NCBI GenBank assembly: GCA_023846275.1
Contig: CM043877.1
Coordinates: forward strand, 17,652,607 to 17,716,606
Direction of reading: 5' to 3'
DNA length: 64,000 bases
DNA from: Vanilla planifolia
Taxonomy: Eukaryota > Streptophyta > Magnoliopsida > Asparagales > Orchidaceae
Numbering within the stretch: position 1 is the stretch's first letter; every line of letters begins with the position of its first letter. Under the pieces are notes generated by a model. It did no database searches and had not been told where the DNA came from. It saw only the letters and a program-made list of their open reading frames with translations. Positions 26,060 to 37,337 of the stretch are shown here, one piece after another. The position numbers and the translations under genes are program-made.

Positions 26060-26975
26060 ACATAACTATCATTTTATGTAAAATCTAAGAAATTATATGA
26101 TAATTTCATATAATGTCTATTGAGAGTTTGCCAAATATCTATTGTTTGTTCAAATTTTCTTTTATAACTTGTGAGAAATAATCTTTGGTAGTATATTTTC
26201 ATTAGATGCTCTTGGATCATTCTAGTTTGTAGGCCATCTTTTATTATTAATTAACTTTAAATCGTTGTCTCTATGAGTTATAATTATTTGAAGACAAATT
26301 TATTATTAATCAGCTATAATTGATCAAAACATTTGTTATAATTATGGGAACAATTATCTACAAATGGTCTATCTTTATGACCACGTATCTACTTATTATC
26401 GAGTGTCATGATACTATTAGAAGATGAAATGTGGAGTCAACAAAACCATGGGACAATCAAACCAAACATCTATGAGAAAATTACATGCTACTCATATTGA
26501 ACTTTATCTATTAACAAATCATAGCCATCGTTTTATGTGAAATCTAGAACACTATATGATAATTTCATTGTTTTATCGTGTACTGAAGAGAAATTTTCAT
26601 CTCATTTGGAGAGTTTTCCAATTTTTTTTTTAACTTGTGAGAAGTAATATTTGATAATAGATTTTCATTAGATGCTCTTAGGCTATTCTAGTTGGTAGGT
26701 CATCGTTTCTTATTAATTAATTGTAAATTATTGTTTTCATAAGTCATAACCGTTTGAGGAACATTTCATTGTTAATCAATCATAGGTTCTCAAAACATGT
26801 GTTATAATTATGGGGACGATTGTCTACCAATGGTCTACCATTATGATCATGTATCTATTTATTATCTTATATGATGATGTTATTGGATGATGAAATGCAA
26901 AGCTAACAAAACGATGTGACAATCAAATCAAACATATATGAGAAAAATATGTACTACTCATGCTGAACTACAACT
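26060..26975. repeat. Two-copy tandem duplication, unit about 459 bp
   Basis: Copy A (26060-26518) and copy B (26519 to about 26975) align along their length. Shared landmarks: ATATGATAATTTCAT, TTCATTAGATGCTCTT, TCTCAAAACAT or its variant, TTATAATTATGGG, and TACTCAT near the end. Copies differ by scattered substitutions and short indels, so the duplication is not recent. No coding capacity was seen. Confidence 0.85.
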
Positions 26976-27847
26976 TTGTACATCGAGTGGCCCGAAAAAG
27001 AATATGGGCCTGGTCCAATAATGGAAAATGGGCCCAAATAGTGCATGGAATACAAATAAAATGTTTATTTAATTACTAATTTTAAGGAACAATAATCAAA
27101 TGGTTATAGAAAAATTATTTTTATATCATTGAAATTTGTTTTTTATGTATTACACTTGTAATTATAAGGAAAATAAAATTATAATGAACAATTCAGAAGA
27201 CATGTGGTCTTCCTTTTACTTGGATTCAATGCTAATGTGCCAAAATTATGAGACTTAGGACCTTAGCATATGAAATTTTTTTCATTTACTTTCCCAACAT
27301 TTTTATTAATATAAAATTGCATAAAAAATTATTCAAATACTCTAAAAAAACATTTTTCGATACATTGATGTGTAGCATAGAAATTAAAGAAAATATACAA
27401 GAACAAAGAATGATAAAATAAGAAGAAAAAATAATTTATAATAAAAATGAGAAGATAGAATAATGCTAAAATGGGAGAAGACAACTCCCTTGAGACCTCC
27501 AAAAATGTTTGAGGTAGACAATATCTTAGTGGTTCTCTCCCTCTTTCTCTTTCACGTAAGTGCTAATGAGTATAACACTTGTCATTACTATCTTCAAACA
27601 TTCATAGTTATAAACAAGTTGTTTTTTTTTATGTTAAGTAATGATGAGGTAGGTTTGAAAGCTTAAGGGATGAATTAGAGCCATTATCCACAAAGGCTTA
27701 AAGGAGGCTTTATCAATAACGATCTTACCAATGATCGAATTATGTAGTATTATGATCAAACCCAATAATTGTAATTGAAGAATAAATTCAAAATTGTTAT
27801 TGAAGCTTTGGCATTAAGGCCATTATCAAACAATGAGACTACCTTAA
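26976..27847. other. Spacer with repeat-like segment 27455-27847
   Basis: It holds two TGGGCC words (27005-27010 and 27029-27034), then AT-rich DNA. From 27455 a less AT-rich stretch looks like decayed LTR or element-leader sequence. It is interrupted by copia copy 2 at 27848. No gene is recognised. Confidence 0.4.
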
Positions 27848-27850
27848 TTT

Positions 27851-28204
27851 TGCAAGAAAAATACTTCAAATAATAAAACCGATTTAAGACAAAGAAGGTG
27901 AACAAAGTCAACACAATACAATTTAAAGTTTTTTTTTTTTGCTTAAGCTTCATATCAAATAATATGTTACAACATAATCTCAAGACATTTCTAAATTTAA
28001 AATAATTTTGACTATAACAAACTTAAAACAAGTTACGATTTAACTAACCTTAACTATTATTAACATAAATTCGTAATCTATAACTAATTTTGACCAATCA
28101 CATGACCTATAATCAATTTTAACTATAATAAAGTTAATTCTCTAAATATCTCATTCATGACAATCAATTTTAATTATTTTTTAATTAAATTTATTTTTTT
28201 AATA
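27851..28204 (-). repeat. Copia copy 2, 3' LTR
   Basis: It begins TGCAAGAAAAATACTTCAAA and ends TTTTTTAATA, aligning with 32090-32405 and with the LTRs of copy 1. The inner polypurine complement has decayed (ATCCTTAAGC). Confidence 0.75.
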
Positions 28205-31200
28205 ATCCTTAAGCTTAATTATCTTGTATTTATCATTCAAAATAAGTTTCTAAACTTGTTAAAAAATTTCATTTCAAATATTTAGTAAAAATATGAGCTA
28301 CTTGAAATTGTAGCTTCATATAAGTTAATTTCACATCTTTGTTTCTCATATGTTTACAAATAAAAGAAAATAAATGTCAATATACTTGTTCATTGTGTGA
28401 TATATTATATTCTTTTTTAAAATAATAACATATTTACTATTAATATAATTTTTTATTTCATTATCATATACTTGTTGAATCTTTTTAACAATCTTAAAAA
28501 TCATATAACATAACTAACAAAAATAGAAGTTACAACATATTTTGTTTCACAAGTTCAAAACATGATAATAAATTATTTCTTAGACATCATTGAGAAGTGA
28601 TGCTTCTAATATAAAAGAAAAATTCAAATTTTTTATCATCAATGTATCCATCCTAATTATTATTTGATAATTCAATAAGTTAAAACATGTTAGAATATAA
28701 ACAAATATTCTATAATTTAAAGTACCTCAAACATAATATATAATTTTTCTGTCATTTTTTAAAGTTCTTTTGGTTCATCCATAAATAATGTGTGGTCTTA
28801 TGCAAGTCAAATATCGTAAATATTCTATCATATTTTTATTGAGAGTAAGATTTATTACATTATCTTTATCATAATATATTTACTCCACAATTAATCGATA
28901 TATTAACTAGATTATAATATTTCATTTTAGACCTTTAAAATCTCTTTTACAAAATACTCTTATATGACAAATATATCTTATTCAAGTTATTTAACTTTTA
29001 ATTCAAGAAAGTAAAATTTTAGACCTATTTTTGTCATTTCATACTGCTTTGTTCGAACTTAATCGAAATTTTCAATTAATTTTAAAAAATTTTAAATAAA
29101 AATAAGATCAGTTGTATACAAAAAATAGGTAATACATGTTATCCATTTTGTTTCTATATAGAGTATGTTTATATAAACATTGAATAAATCTATTATCTTA
29201 AAAATATGAGTTAATTCTTAAGTTTTAAACTTATATTTATTTTAAGGTATAGAATACTTTTTTTTAATTTTTATAAACCTCTTTCTTCAAATAATCATTT
29301 AAAAAGCTAATTTTGCATGAATTTGAATTTTTTTAAGCTGTTATTACAAACATTAATAGAATAGTTTCTATTCAAACAATGGGAGAAAAAATTTTATTAT
29401 AATCAATCCTATTTTTTAAGTATAACTTTTTGTTACAAGTTTTATCTTGTATTTTTCAATCTTTTCTCGTGCATTCTTTTTAGTTTTATAAACCCATTTT
29501 ACACTAATAAGTTTACTTCTCTTTGGTAAATTAGTGGACTCCAACATTTTGTTCTTTTCAATAGAAATTATCTTCTCATAGTCTTTTTCTATTTCTTATT
29601 TTGTATTACATCATCATAAATAATAATTTATTCATTATCAAAAAAATATAAATAAGATTAAGATGACTTCATTATCTTTTATAGATTATGAATATTTCTA
29701 ATATGTCATATTATAGTATCATTTTTATTTGATGACGATGAAATAAAAAATAATGGTCATATAACTTTACTTTTCGCTATAATTTATTTTTATTTGTATA
29801 TCATTATTGTGTTGTTTTTTTTAATTCTATGTCATCCATTTGAAACTTCACGTTACAACTATAACACTTTCTTTTATTTTGGTTTATAAAGTTTGTAAAC
29901 TTTAGATTTAGCATTATAACTAATGAAAATACATGGAATATTTTGAACATCTAAATTGACCCTCTTTTGATAGGGTATGTATGCATAAGTTATGTATTAA
30001 AAAAATTTGAAGTATATTACATTTGGCTTAAATTTGCTCGATGTTTCTTATAGGGTTAATATTTTCAAATCCTTTGTTAGATATTTATTCAACAAATAAA
30101 CTCCATAATTTATAGTCTTCACCCAAAATTTTGTTAGCATTTTTTTAGTTTTTAGCATGCTTTGAGCCATGTCAAGAATAATTCAATTCTTTTTCTCTTT
30201 TATACTATTTTGTTGAAGTGAATATATTATGATTAAGGTTCAACATATGCCATGAGCTCTATAATATTTTATAAACTTCTTACTTGTGAATTCACCTCCA
30301 CGATGTGATCTCATTATGTTGATCTTACAGCTATTTTAATTTTTCACTAAGACTTTGAACTCTAAATATTTGAAATGTTTCATACTTTTCTTTTTAGAGA
30401 AATACCAATGATTTCTTACTAAAGCCATCAATAAATATTAAAAAAATAATAATAATCTCTAAATAAAATTAGAGTTATTAGTCTACATATATCAATATGA
30501 ATAAGTTGAAAAGACTTGTTTACTTTATTGAAAGACTCAGTTAAAAAACTTCTCATTGAATGTTTTCTAAATATACATCATTCATAATTTTCTTGCTTAA
30601 TAGAGTTTAAGAGCAACAACATTAACATGCTTTAATTTCAAGTGTCATAACCAAGAATTATTATTTATACAATAACTTTGATATTAAATAATAATAAGTT
30701 TAATATTATAAAGAAATATACAATTTTGCTCAATAGTAACATGAGCAAGAAGTTTGTTCTCCTTAAATAAAAACATTTTGTTTCTCATATGTATGTAAAA
30801 TCTCTTTTTCAATAGTTGTCTAAGATTAAAAATATTTATTTTTATTTTCAAAATATAATAAACATAAAGATAACTTGTAGAGTATCATCTTTGTGTCGTG
30901 TAACAATCTTATTAATATATTTTATTTGCACTTTAGAAACATTTTCAAATGAAACATAGCCATTTACTAATTCATCTAACTCTATAAAAAAAATTTATGT
31001 CTGCATATATGATTGCTTACTCTACAATTAAAAGTATCATAACTTTTGATTTAGAAATTCAAATCCTCTTTTTATTAGCAAAAGTGTTTCTTTTTTAATA
31101 TTTTTCCTTTCTAGCATAATTGATTTTTTCATGCACATGATTAAAAAATTCAAATAACATTCTAAAAAAATAATATTCATATTTATTATAATTATAGCAT

Positions 31201-32089
31201 TGAATGTTACTTTTGTTGTATATTTTATCTCTTTTTCATTGACACTTTTAACCTCTATATTGGTTAATCTTTTTATAGTTATTGTAGTTGTCACAACCTT
31301 GTCCACGATCATGTATTCCATGATCTCGAGCATTTTCTTGATTATGTTCATTAACATGACCACAAACACAATCTTCTTGTGCATTTTGTTCTTTTTTTAT
31401 TCTTTCTATTATGAGACTATGTTAAAGAACTTCTTCCAATGATTATTTGCTTCTCTTTTAAATATGATGTTCATGGGATTTAAGTGAACCCATAAGTTTT
31501 TTAATTTTTATAATATCCAAGTCTTTAGCATCTTTGGTAACTGTCATAACATAATCATACTTGCTATATAACGATCATAAAATTTTTTGTATCACTCATT
31601 TATTTTTAAATACATTTTCATTTATTTTAAGTTGATTTGCTATAACTAACTCTCTTATGAAATACTTTAAAAATCTTTTTAGCTCCTTCATTTTTAAGGC
31701 TTCAAATTCACTTCTAAAGATTTTGAGATAACGGTTTCACTTTATCATCACATTTTATGCCTTTTGCAATACCTCTTAAGCTTGTTTTGAATTGTTTTCA
31801 CTAGCCGTCTTCTCAAATATGATCTCATGTAAGCCTTGATAAACAAAGAAAAGTATTTTCTTATCTTTCTTTTTTGACTTTGCTAACTTTGCTTTTTTTT
31901 ATTTTGTGTAAGGGTATCTTCATCTTGAATCTCCTTATATCTTTTATCGACAATCCTCAAAATATCTTAGTTTTCAAATAATATCTTCATCTTTATGCTA
32001 TAATTATCATAATTATTAGTAAAACAAGATTAGGAAGTACATTACTTATCATTTTTAATAATATTTTGTATACTTTGATATCACTTTAC

Positions 32090-32405
32090 TGTAAGAAAAA
32101 TGCTTAAAACAATAATGTAGATTTAAGATTAAGAGAACATGAGCAAGATGAAAATAATAAAAATCAAACTAGTTTTACTAAAACTTCATATTAAATAACA
32201 TATTACAATTACATATATATAGTTTTAAAAAATTTCTAGATTTTATATAATTTTGATTATTACTAACACAAAGTAATTTCTTATAACTAATTTTGATCAA
32301 ACAAATGATCCATAATAAATTTTGATAACAACTAACTTAATTCTCTAAATATTTTATTCAAATCAACTAACTTCAACTATTTTCAATTAAATTATTTTTC
32401 TAACA
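32090..32405 (-). repeat. Copia copy 2, 5' LTR
   Basis: It begins TGTAAGAAAAATGCTTAAAA and ends TTTCTAACA. A degenerate primer-binding site complement (CTTTGATATCA, 32073-32083) lies just inside. Confidence 0.78.
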
Positions 32406-33937
32406 CTTAATAGGAAGCAACAAATTATGTCAAGAAGTGAACACAATTATTTGAAAAAGATACCTTAAGATCACATGTTTATTGGTGCACTACAAACACA
32501 ACATCCTCTTATTTATAATAAGAAATTTTGAAAAATAATTTTTTGAAACTCAAATTAATTTTCTTGATAAATATATTTTACAACTCGACAAGTTCTTTTC
32601 CATGATTCTATATAACTTGTGGCACACAAGCATCGTTGCCTCTACCCTTTGGTAAGTCGGGTTGATTTGTTAATCGAAGGACTGCCACGTTTCGCTTCGC
32701 CTAACCAAGACAGGTGCTAAGCTCGCTTAGTCTACGTTAAGTCACAATTAACCACAAAATGCTTTTGTTAATGTTAATATTAATTAGCCAACTTATGAAT
32801 GTTAACACTTAGATTATTCGACAGCATGTGTGCGTCGAAGGCCGTGCTTGAAAGTTGACGACTTTTATTCATTATTTTATGCAATCAAGAGACCCGGTCT
32901 AATAGTAAACATCGGGGATTGGTGAACCCGGTTAAGTTCTAATTAATTTAATTAACAAGGGCTTGGAGGTTGGGAAACAGGAGAGGATGGTGTCTGGGAT
33001 AAGGATGCCACGCTGTTACCCTCCTCATTAATCAGATTTAATTAAGGCTCTAAATGAGGATTAATATTTAGTCATAATTAAATTGAGGGTGGTAAATATA
33101 AAGGTTTAGTCTCACATGTGCACCTTTTTGAATTATGTTTTGTTTTGAAATTTTTCCCGAAATTAAATTTTGGATAAAAAATTTTCATTAAAACCTTTTT
33201 TATTTATATAATTTTTTTAACACTCTTTTTTAAAAAACCTCACTTTTAAGTATACTATTTCTAAATACATAAAAAAAAAAGCTTAGAAGTTTATGCTTAC
33301 TTTGAAGAGAATTAAACATGTGACAATAAAATGGTGAATGCTTCATTTGAGATGTGAACATGATCAATATGACCCAACCAACTTGGCTTTATAAGACCCA
33401 ATTGAAATCCAATGATCCCAAACATGATGTTTTGTTGGACCACATAAACATTTGTTTCCCACAACTTGTGAATGATTGTATAGAATCTCAACTATACATA
33501 TCCTAATCAAATATCTTATGTCATGCATGCAAGAACTTTTTATCTTTGTAGTTATCTAGTTTCAATCTAAGATGTTTATCCAATTTTTATAAAAAATAAT
33601 AAATAAAAAAATTATGAACTATTTTTTTCTTTGATTATTTGTGATATTGTATTGATGTGATCTTATTTTGTTTATGATATGATTTGGGACAAACTTTTTA
33701 TGTCATCATTTTTAAAATATCTTTTTATGTATTAGATGTATAATAGCCGTTGTCATTTGATCAACGAGTTGGTTATGCCATTTACATTATCCTTGTTATG
33801 TGCTATATCATTTTGTTAAACATATTTCTTACGGTTCGGGTCGGATTTGTCGAGGTCCACGACCCGATACTTGTGTGAACCATTGTGGTATTCATGTAAT
33901 TTTCCTCTTCCTGATGGCTATTTAGCGTAATATACAT
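32406..33937. other. Upstream region of the HD-Zip gene
   Basis: 32600-33060 is less AT-rich and includes GCCACGTTTCG (an ACGT core) near 32685. No coding domain or transposon structure was recognised. It is probably distal promoter and spacer. Confidence 0.45.
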
Positions 33938-33945
33938 TATAAATA
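33938..33945 (+). promoter_or_regulatory. TATA box of the HD-Zip gene
   Basis: TATAAATA lies 87 bases before the start codon at 34025, a normal distance for a plant gene with a short leader. Between them the sequence is GC-rich, as in the coding exons. Confidence 0.7.
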
Positions 33946-34024
33946 AACCTCGAGACCTTCGCCGCTTGCATCCCGCCAGCCGACCCCAGAAAGCAGGGAA
34001 GGGGGGAACTCGAGAACTGAAATC

Positions 34025-34785
34025 ATGGCGGCAGCAATGCACCCAATGGAAGAGGAGCAATCTTTTTTCTCTACGCTCTTCTCGCCAGCTCTCGCCTTCC
34101 AAATGCCCGAAGGTTCTTATCAATCCTTTCTTCTCACGCCATATTCTCTCGGTCTCCATCTAACGTTTCCTCGTTCACGGATTCGGTTTCAGGGGAAGTG
34201 AAAGCGCGACGGCGGAGGAAGAAATCGAAAAGAGGCGGCGAAGGGGATGACGAGGAGGGATTCTCCGATAAGAAGCGCCGGCTTAGCCACGAGCAAGTGA
34301 GGTTCCTTGAGAAAAACTTCGTGGAGGAACGCAAGCTGGAATCGAGCAGGAAGCTCTACCTTGCCGGGGAGCTCGGCCTCGATCCGAAGCAGGTTGCCGT
34401 CTGGTTCCAAAATCGGCGAGCCCGATTGAAGAGCAAAAAGCTTGAGGAGGAGTACGTTTGCCTCAGATCCTCCCTCGACGCCGCCATTATCGAGAAATGT
34501 CGACTTGAGAACGAGGTCAGCTCCCCGAAATCCAAAAACCTAAGCTATTTTCGATCTCCACTCTTTCTAAAGAACAAAAAAAAAATCGATTTTGGGTGGC
34601 AGGTGTTGAAACTTAAGGAAAAGCTGGCTCAGTCGGAGGAGGAGATCAAGCGACTAACCTCCGCCTCCGGCGGGGGAGGCGCTGCCCGGAGCCCGTCTTC
34701 GTCCTTGACGACCACTGGTTACGGTGAACTCCGCTTCCCCTCTTTGATGGAGGACTTCTGCTACCTTTACGACTTCCGGATGTAA
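34025..34785 (+). CDS. HD-Zip class I homeobox transcription factor (3 exons, 197 aa)
   Basis: Exons 34025-34112, 34193-34515 and 34603-34785; introns are 80 and 87 bases with GT..AG ends. HD-Zip I proteins dimerise through a leucine zipper and bind CAATNATTG-type sites in the nucleus. A basic stretch (about 35-43) and an acidic stretch precede the homeodomain (about 55-112), whose recognition helix reads [11 protein letters not shown]. The zipper starts at once, with Leu at 113, 120, 134, 141 and 155 in heptads. The [14 protein letters not shown] stretch and the intron inside it recall the Arabidopsis ATHB-21/40/53 group; that placement is by eye. Oddity: residue 108 is Leu where these proteins usually have Trp after RRAR. 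Intron 2 is in frame without a stop, so a 226-residue retained-intron form is possible. Confidence 0.92.
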
Positions 34786-35878
34786 TTAAAACAATTATAA
34801 TACGTGACTAGTTTAATAAGTTGTCATTAGCGTAGGATTAGTAGCTAATCTTTCAGATCCCGGGGAGAAAAGGTGGCATCTCCCCTTTCAGATTAATCCT
34901 GTAATTAGTGAAGTATTTGTTGTCTACTGCTTCCAATGTCCTCATTTAGGTTATGCAGTTAATTTCATTTGAATCACGGTGTGGTTTATTCAAAAATATT
35001 TTCCTGCAATATATTTAAGTTTTCCTTAATACTATTTATTTACAATATAAATTAATATTATTACGGTTGAAATATATAATATTTTAAACATCTCCAAGGA
35101 CGTTGCTATAACTGGATTAACTAGGCATCTAACAATTCATTTTCTACTAGCAAAATTAAAAAAAAAAAAGAAAAACACTTTCGGCTAATTGTTTTCTAAA
35201 AAAACTTTATTAACAACATAGATTCTCACCTTTCTAACAAAACCAGCATCAAAATAACTGTTAGATTTTGTTCGGCGAAATTGACGTAACTTTAATAAAA
35301 TATATTTTCACAGATCGTTTCAAACGATTTGAAAGAAATGAATGTGCTTTTGGTACTTTTAACAACCTTTTCAACAAAAAAAAAAAAAAAAAAAAAAAAA
35401 AAACTTTTTCAAGCAGATTTTTGAACTATCATGTGGCCCATTGGTTTCCTTTCCCTTTCTAAACACCAAATTCATCCCCTTAGACGAGTTGGGAGAGGAG
35501 GCCTTTGGCTGATGCACTGTACCACAGCGCTGGCCTCTGAACCTGGTCTTTGTTTCCCCTTCAAGGCCTATCCAGCTCAATTAGACTGAAAACTACACGA
35601 ATTAGATACCTAAAAATATATCCTGGATGAGTATGAAACCCGACAAGAAAGAACCTTCAAGGGGATTGACAATTGATACATTTCATGTGAACTACAAATT
35701 CTTCCCTTCAGGACCACATGTAGATGAAGCAATATATATGCAAGTAGTATTCTTCATGTTCGAAAATGACATTCAAAATTACTTAAATAATCAGTTGGAT
35801 GAATTTCTTTTTCTTTCCAAAAACAATGCACTCATAAACCGATATGTTTGACAAAATGTAGTATTGCATATAAAAAAA
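34786..35878. other. 3' flank of the HD-Zip gene with a 28-base poly(A) run
   Basis: The run of A at 35376-35403 is the longest homopolymer in the window. Nothing upstream of it looks like a SINE or LINE body and no flanking target duplication was seen. 35460-35600 is less AT-rich and open on the minus strand, but no protein family is recognised. Confidence 0.5.
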
Positions 35879-36121
35879 TCACAAATCAAATGAACTTGTT
35901 ACAAAAAAACAGATCAAATAATTCCACATGAAAAACAATGTTACAAATACTTTGTTAAAACTTGTCTGAACCCATTTGTTAGTGTCATTTGTCTTTAACA
36001 TCATAGGTTCTGGAAGGATCACCAATCCTATGAATGTAGAAATACAAAGGAAAACAAGCACAAAACCAAAGTAGAAGAAAGGATAGAAGTATTGTCTCAA
36101 TATTTGGCTTAAGTTCCCCAT
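35879..36121 (-). CDS. Hypothetical small membrane protein (80 aa), weak
   Basis: A minus-strand open frame with a long hydrophobic segment at residues 12-37 (YFYPFFYFGFVLVF onward), a polar middle (KTNDTNKW), and a second hydrophobic segment near residues 58-74. It could be a signal-anchored peptide or small two-span protein. No family is recognised, no promoter was seen, and composition matches its AT-rich surroundings, so chance is a serious alternative. A conserved open frame in related species would be needed to keep it. Confidence 0.15.
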   Translation of the reverse strand: MGNLSQILRQYFYPFFYFGFVLVFLCISTFIGLVILPEPMMLKTNDTNKWVQTSFNKVFVTLFFMWNYLICFFVTSSFDL

Positions 36122-37298
36122 CTTGTTATTTGTTTTTATAGAAACTTCTACATTTAATATGACAAGACTAACAACTCAAGTCTATGTAAAACATCTACAT
36201 ATATGTTATGGGTCGATTGTAGATCTTGATCATGCATGAAGACACATGTATAACTTAATCATGCAATGTGGCTGCTCTTTTTACTTCGCTACATATCTAG
36301 TATAAGTGATGACTTCTGTTCAAAGCATTTAGTGTTCCAAGCCTATAAAACCACCAGCCATTTTCTCTGATTTTGAGAAGATCAAAATGATCCTACAAAT
36401 TAGCTGATAGAATATAAACAAAGGTTACTTAAAGATTAAACTATGGTTTTACGAAAGTCAATAGTCATTCTCCCAAAGTGACAGCAAAATTGGGCGCCTA
36501 CTTTTAGTAATTAATTCCAACAAATGAATGACCACGAGACAATATTCATGTTAATAACTTTTTTTTTTTTTGAAAAGGATTCATGTTAATAACTTAAACT
36601 TGATTAGGGTACCACTTATAATTTTTCACAGATACTCTAGATTTGTAGAGAAAATGATAGAAAAATTATTTTTTTATTTCCTTTACGACACGATAGCGTT
36701 TATGCCATTTACCAAAATTGATAATTAAAAGAGATTCATTCCTAAAGTTAAGACGATTTCTTAGACCCAAATAGGTAAATTGATGTTCCAACTTGTGCCT
36801 TTGTCCTTTCTTGATGAAGATCAAATATCAATTTTCTAAGACTCGGATACTACAATGAGATAAATGATATGACAATGCTTCTAAAACTTTACTCAATTGA
36901 CTAGAAGAGAATGCTAACTCAATCCATGTCTAAATAAAAGATACATGTTTTCCATTTGTTCATCACATAATAATGCCACCTCCAATGCGTACGATAAAGA
37001 GAATACAAACTCATTTTGAGTAGAGAATGGCATAATCATTCTTACTTGTTGGATTTGAAACTTAAGGGTGTGGTTCCTGTTCTAAAGTACAAGAAAGAGT
37101 TTAATTGAAGTTGCCATAGAGACTGTAAGAAAAACATAACCAAATATGTGACATTGCTATTGATATTGGTATAAAAAATCAAATATGGAAAAGGATTTCA
37201 TGGCTAAGAATATAACAAACATAATTCTATTGTCATCACCCTATCTTGCATAAGAGTATAAGCTTGATTTTGGTATGATGCAACACAATGTCACCCCA
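36122..37298. other. 3' flank of the JAC1-like gene
   Basis: AT-rich sequence between the weak open frame and the last JAC1 exon. Part of it must be 3' UTR. No transposon domain or RNA gene was recognised. Confidence 0.4.
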
Positions 37299-37337
37299 TT
37301 AAAACCGGCCAATTGAGTTGAAATGTTCCCATGCCTC
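37299..37337 (-). CDS. JAC1: JAC1-like exon 10 (12 codons and stop)
   Basis: A 39-base terminal exon encoding [12 protein letters not shown] and TAA, preceded by a TCACAG acceptor. The EAW-FNS-G ending is the family's C terminus. It lies 3.7 kb from exon 9 and is easily missed by gene finders. Confidence 0.88.
   Translation of the reverse strand, partial: EAWEHFNSIGRF

Larger units (their letters stand above)
27848..32405 (-). mobile_element. Ty1/copia retrotransposon (copy 2), same family as copy 1
   Basis: A full-length but decayed minus-strand element of 4.56 kb with LTRs at both ends, flanked by the 5-bp word CTTAA on both sides (27843-27847 and 32406-32410). Domain remnants lie in the same order as copy 1: gag about 31000-32000 (zinc-knuckle zone near 31190), integrase about 30000-30450, reverse transcriptase about 28900-29600, RNase H about 28300-28800. 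It lacks the insert present in copy 1 and so gives the empty-site reference for that insertion. Stops are frequent. Confidence 0.85.

Noticed and set aside
33803-34410. Minus-strand frames opposite the HD-Zip gene
   Set aside because: They are antisense to the homeodomain exons, with no domain and no splice logic.
35376-35403. Poly(A) tail of a LINE or SINE
   Set aside because: No LINE or SINE body, RNA polymerase III box or flanking target duplication could be seen next to the A run.
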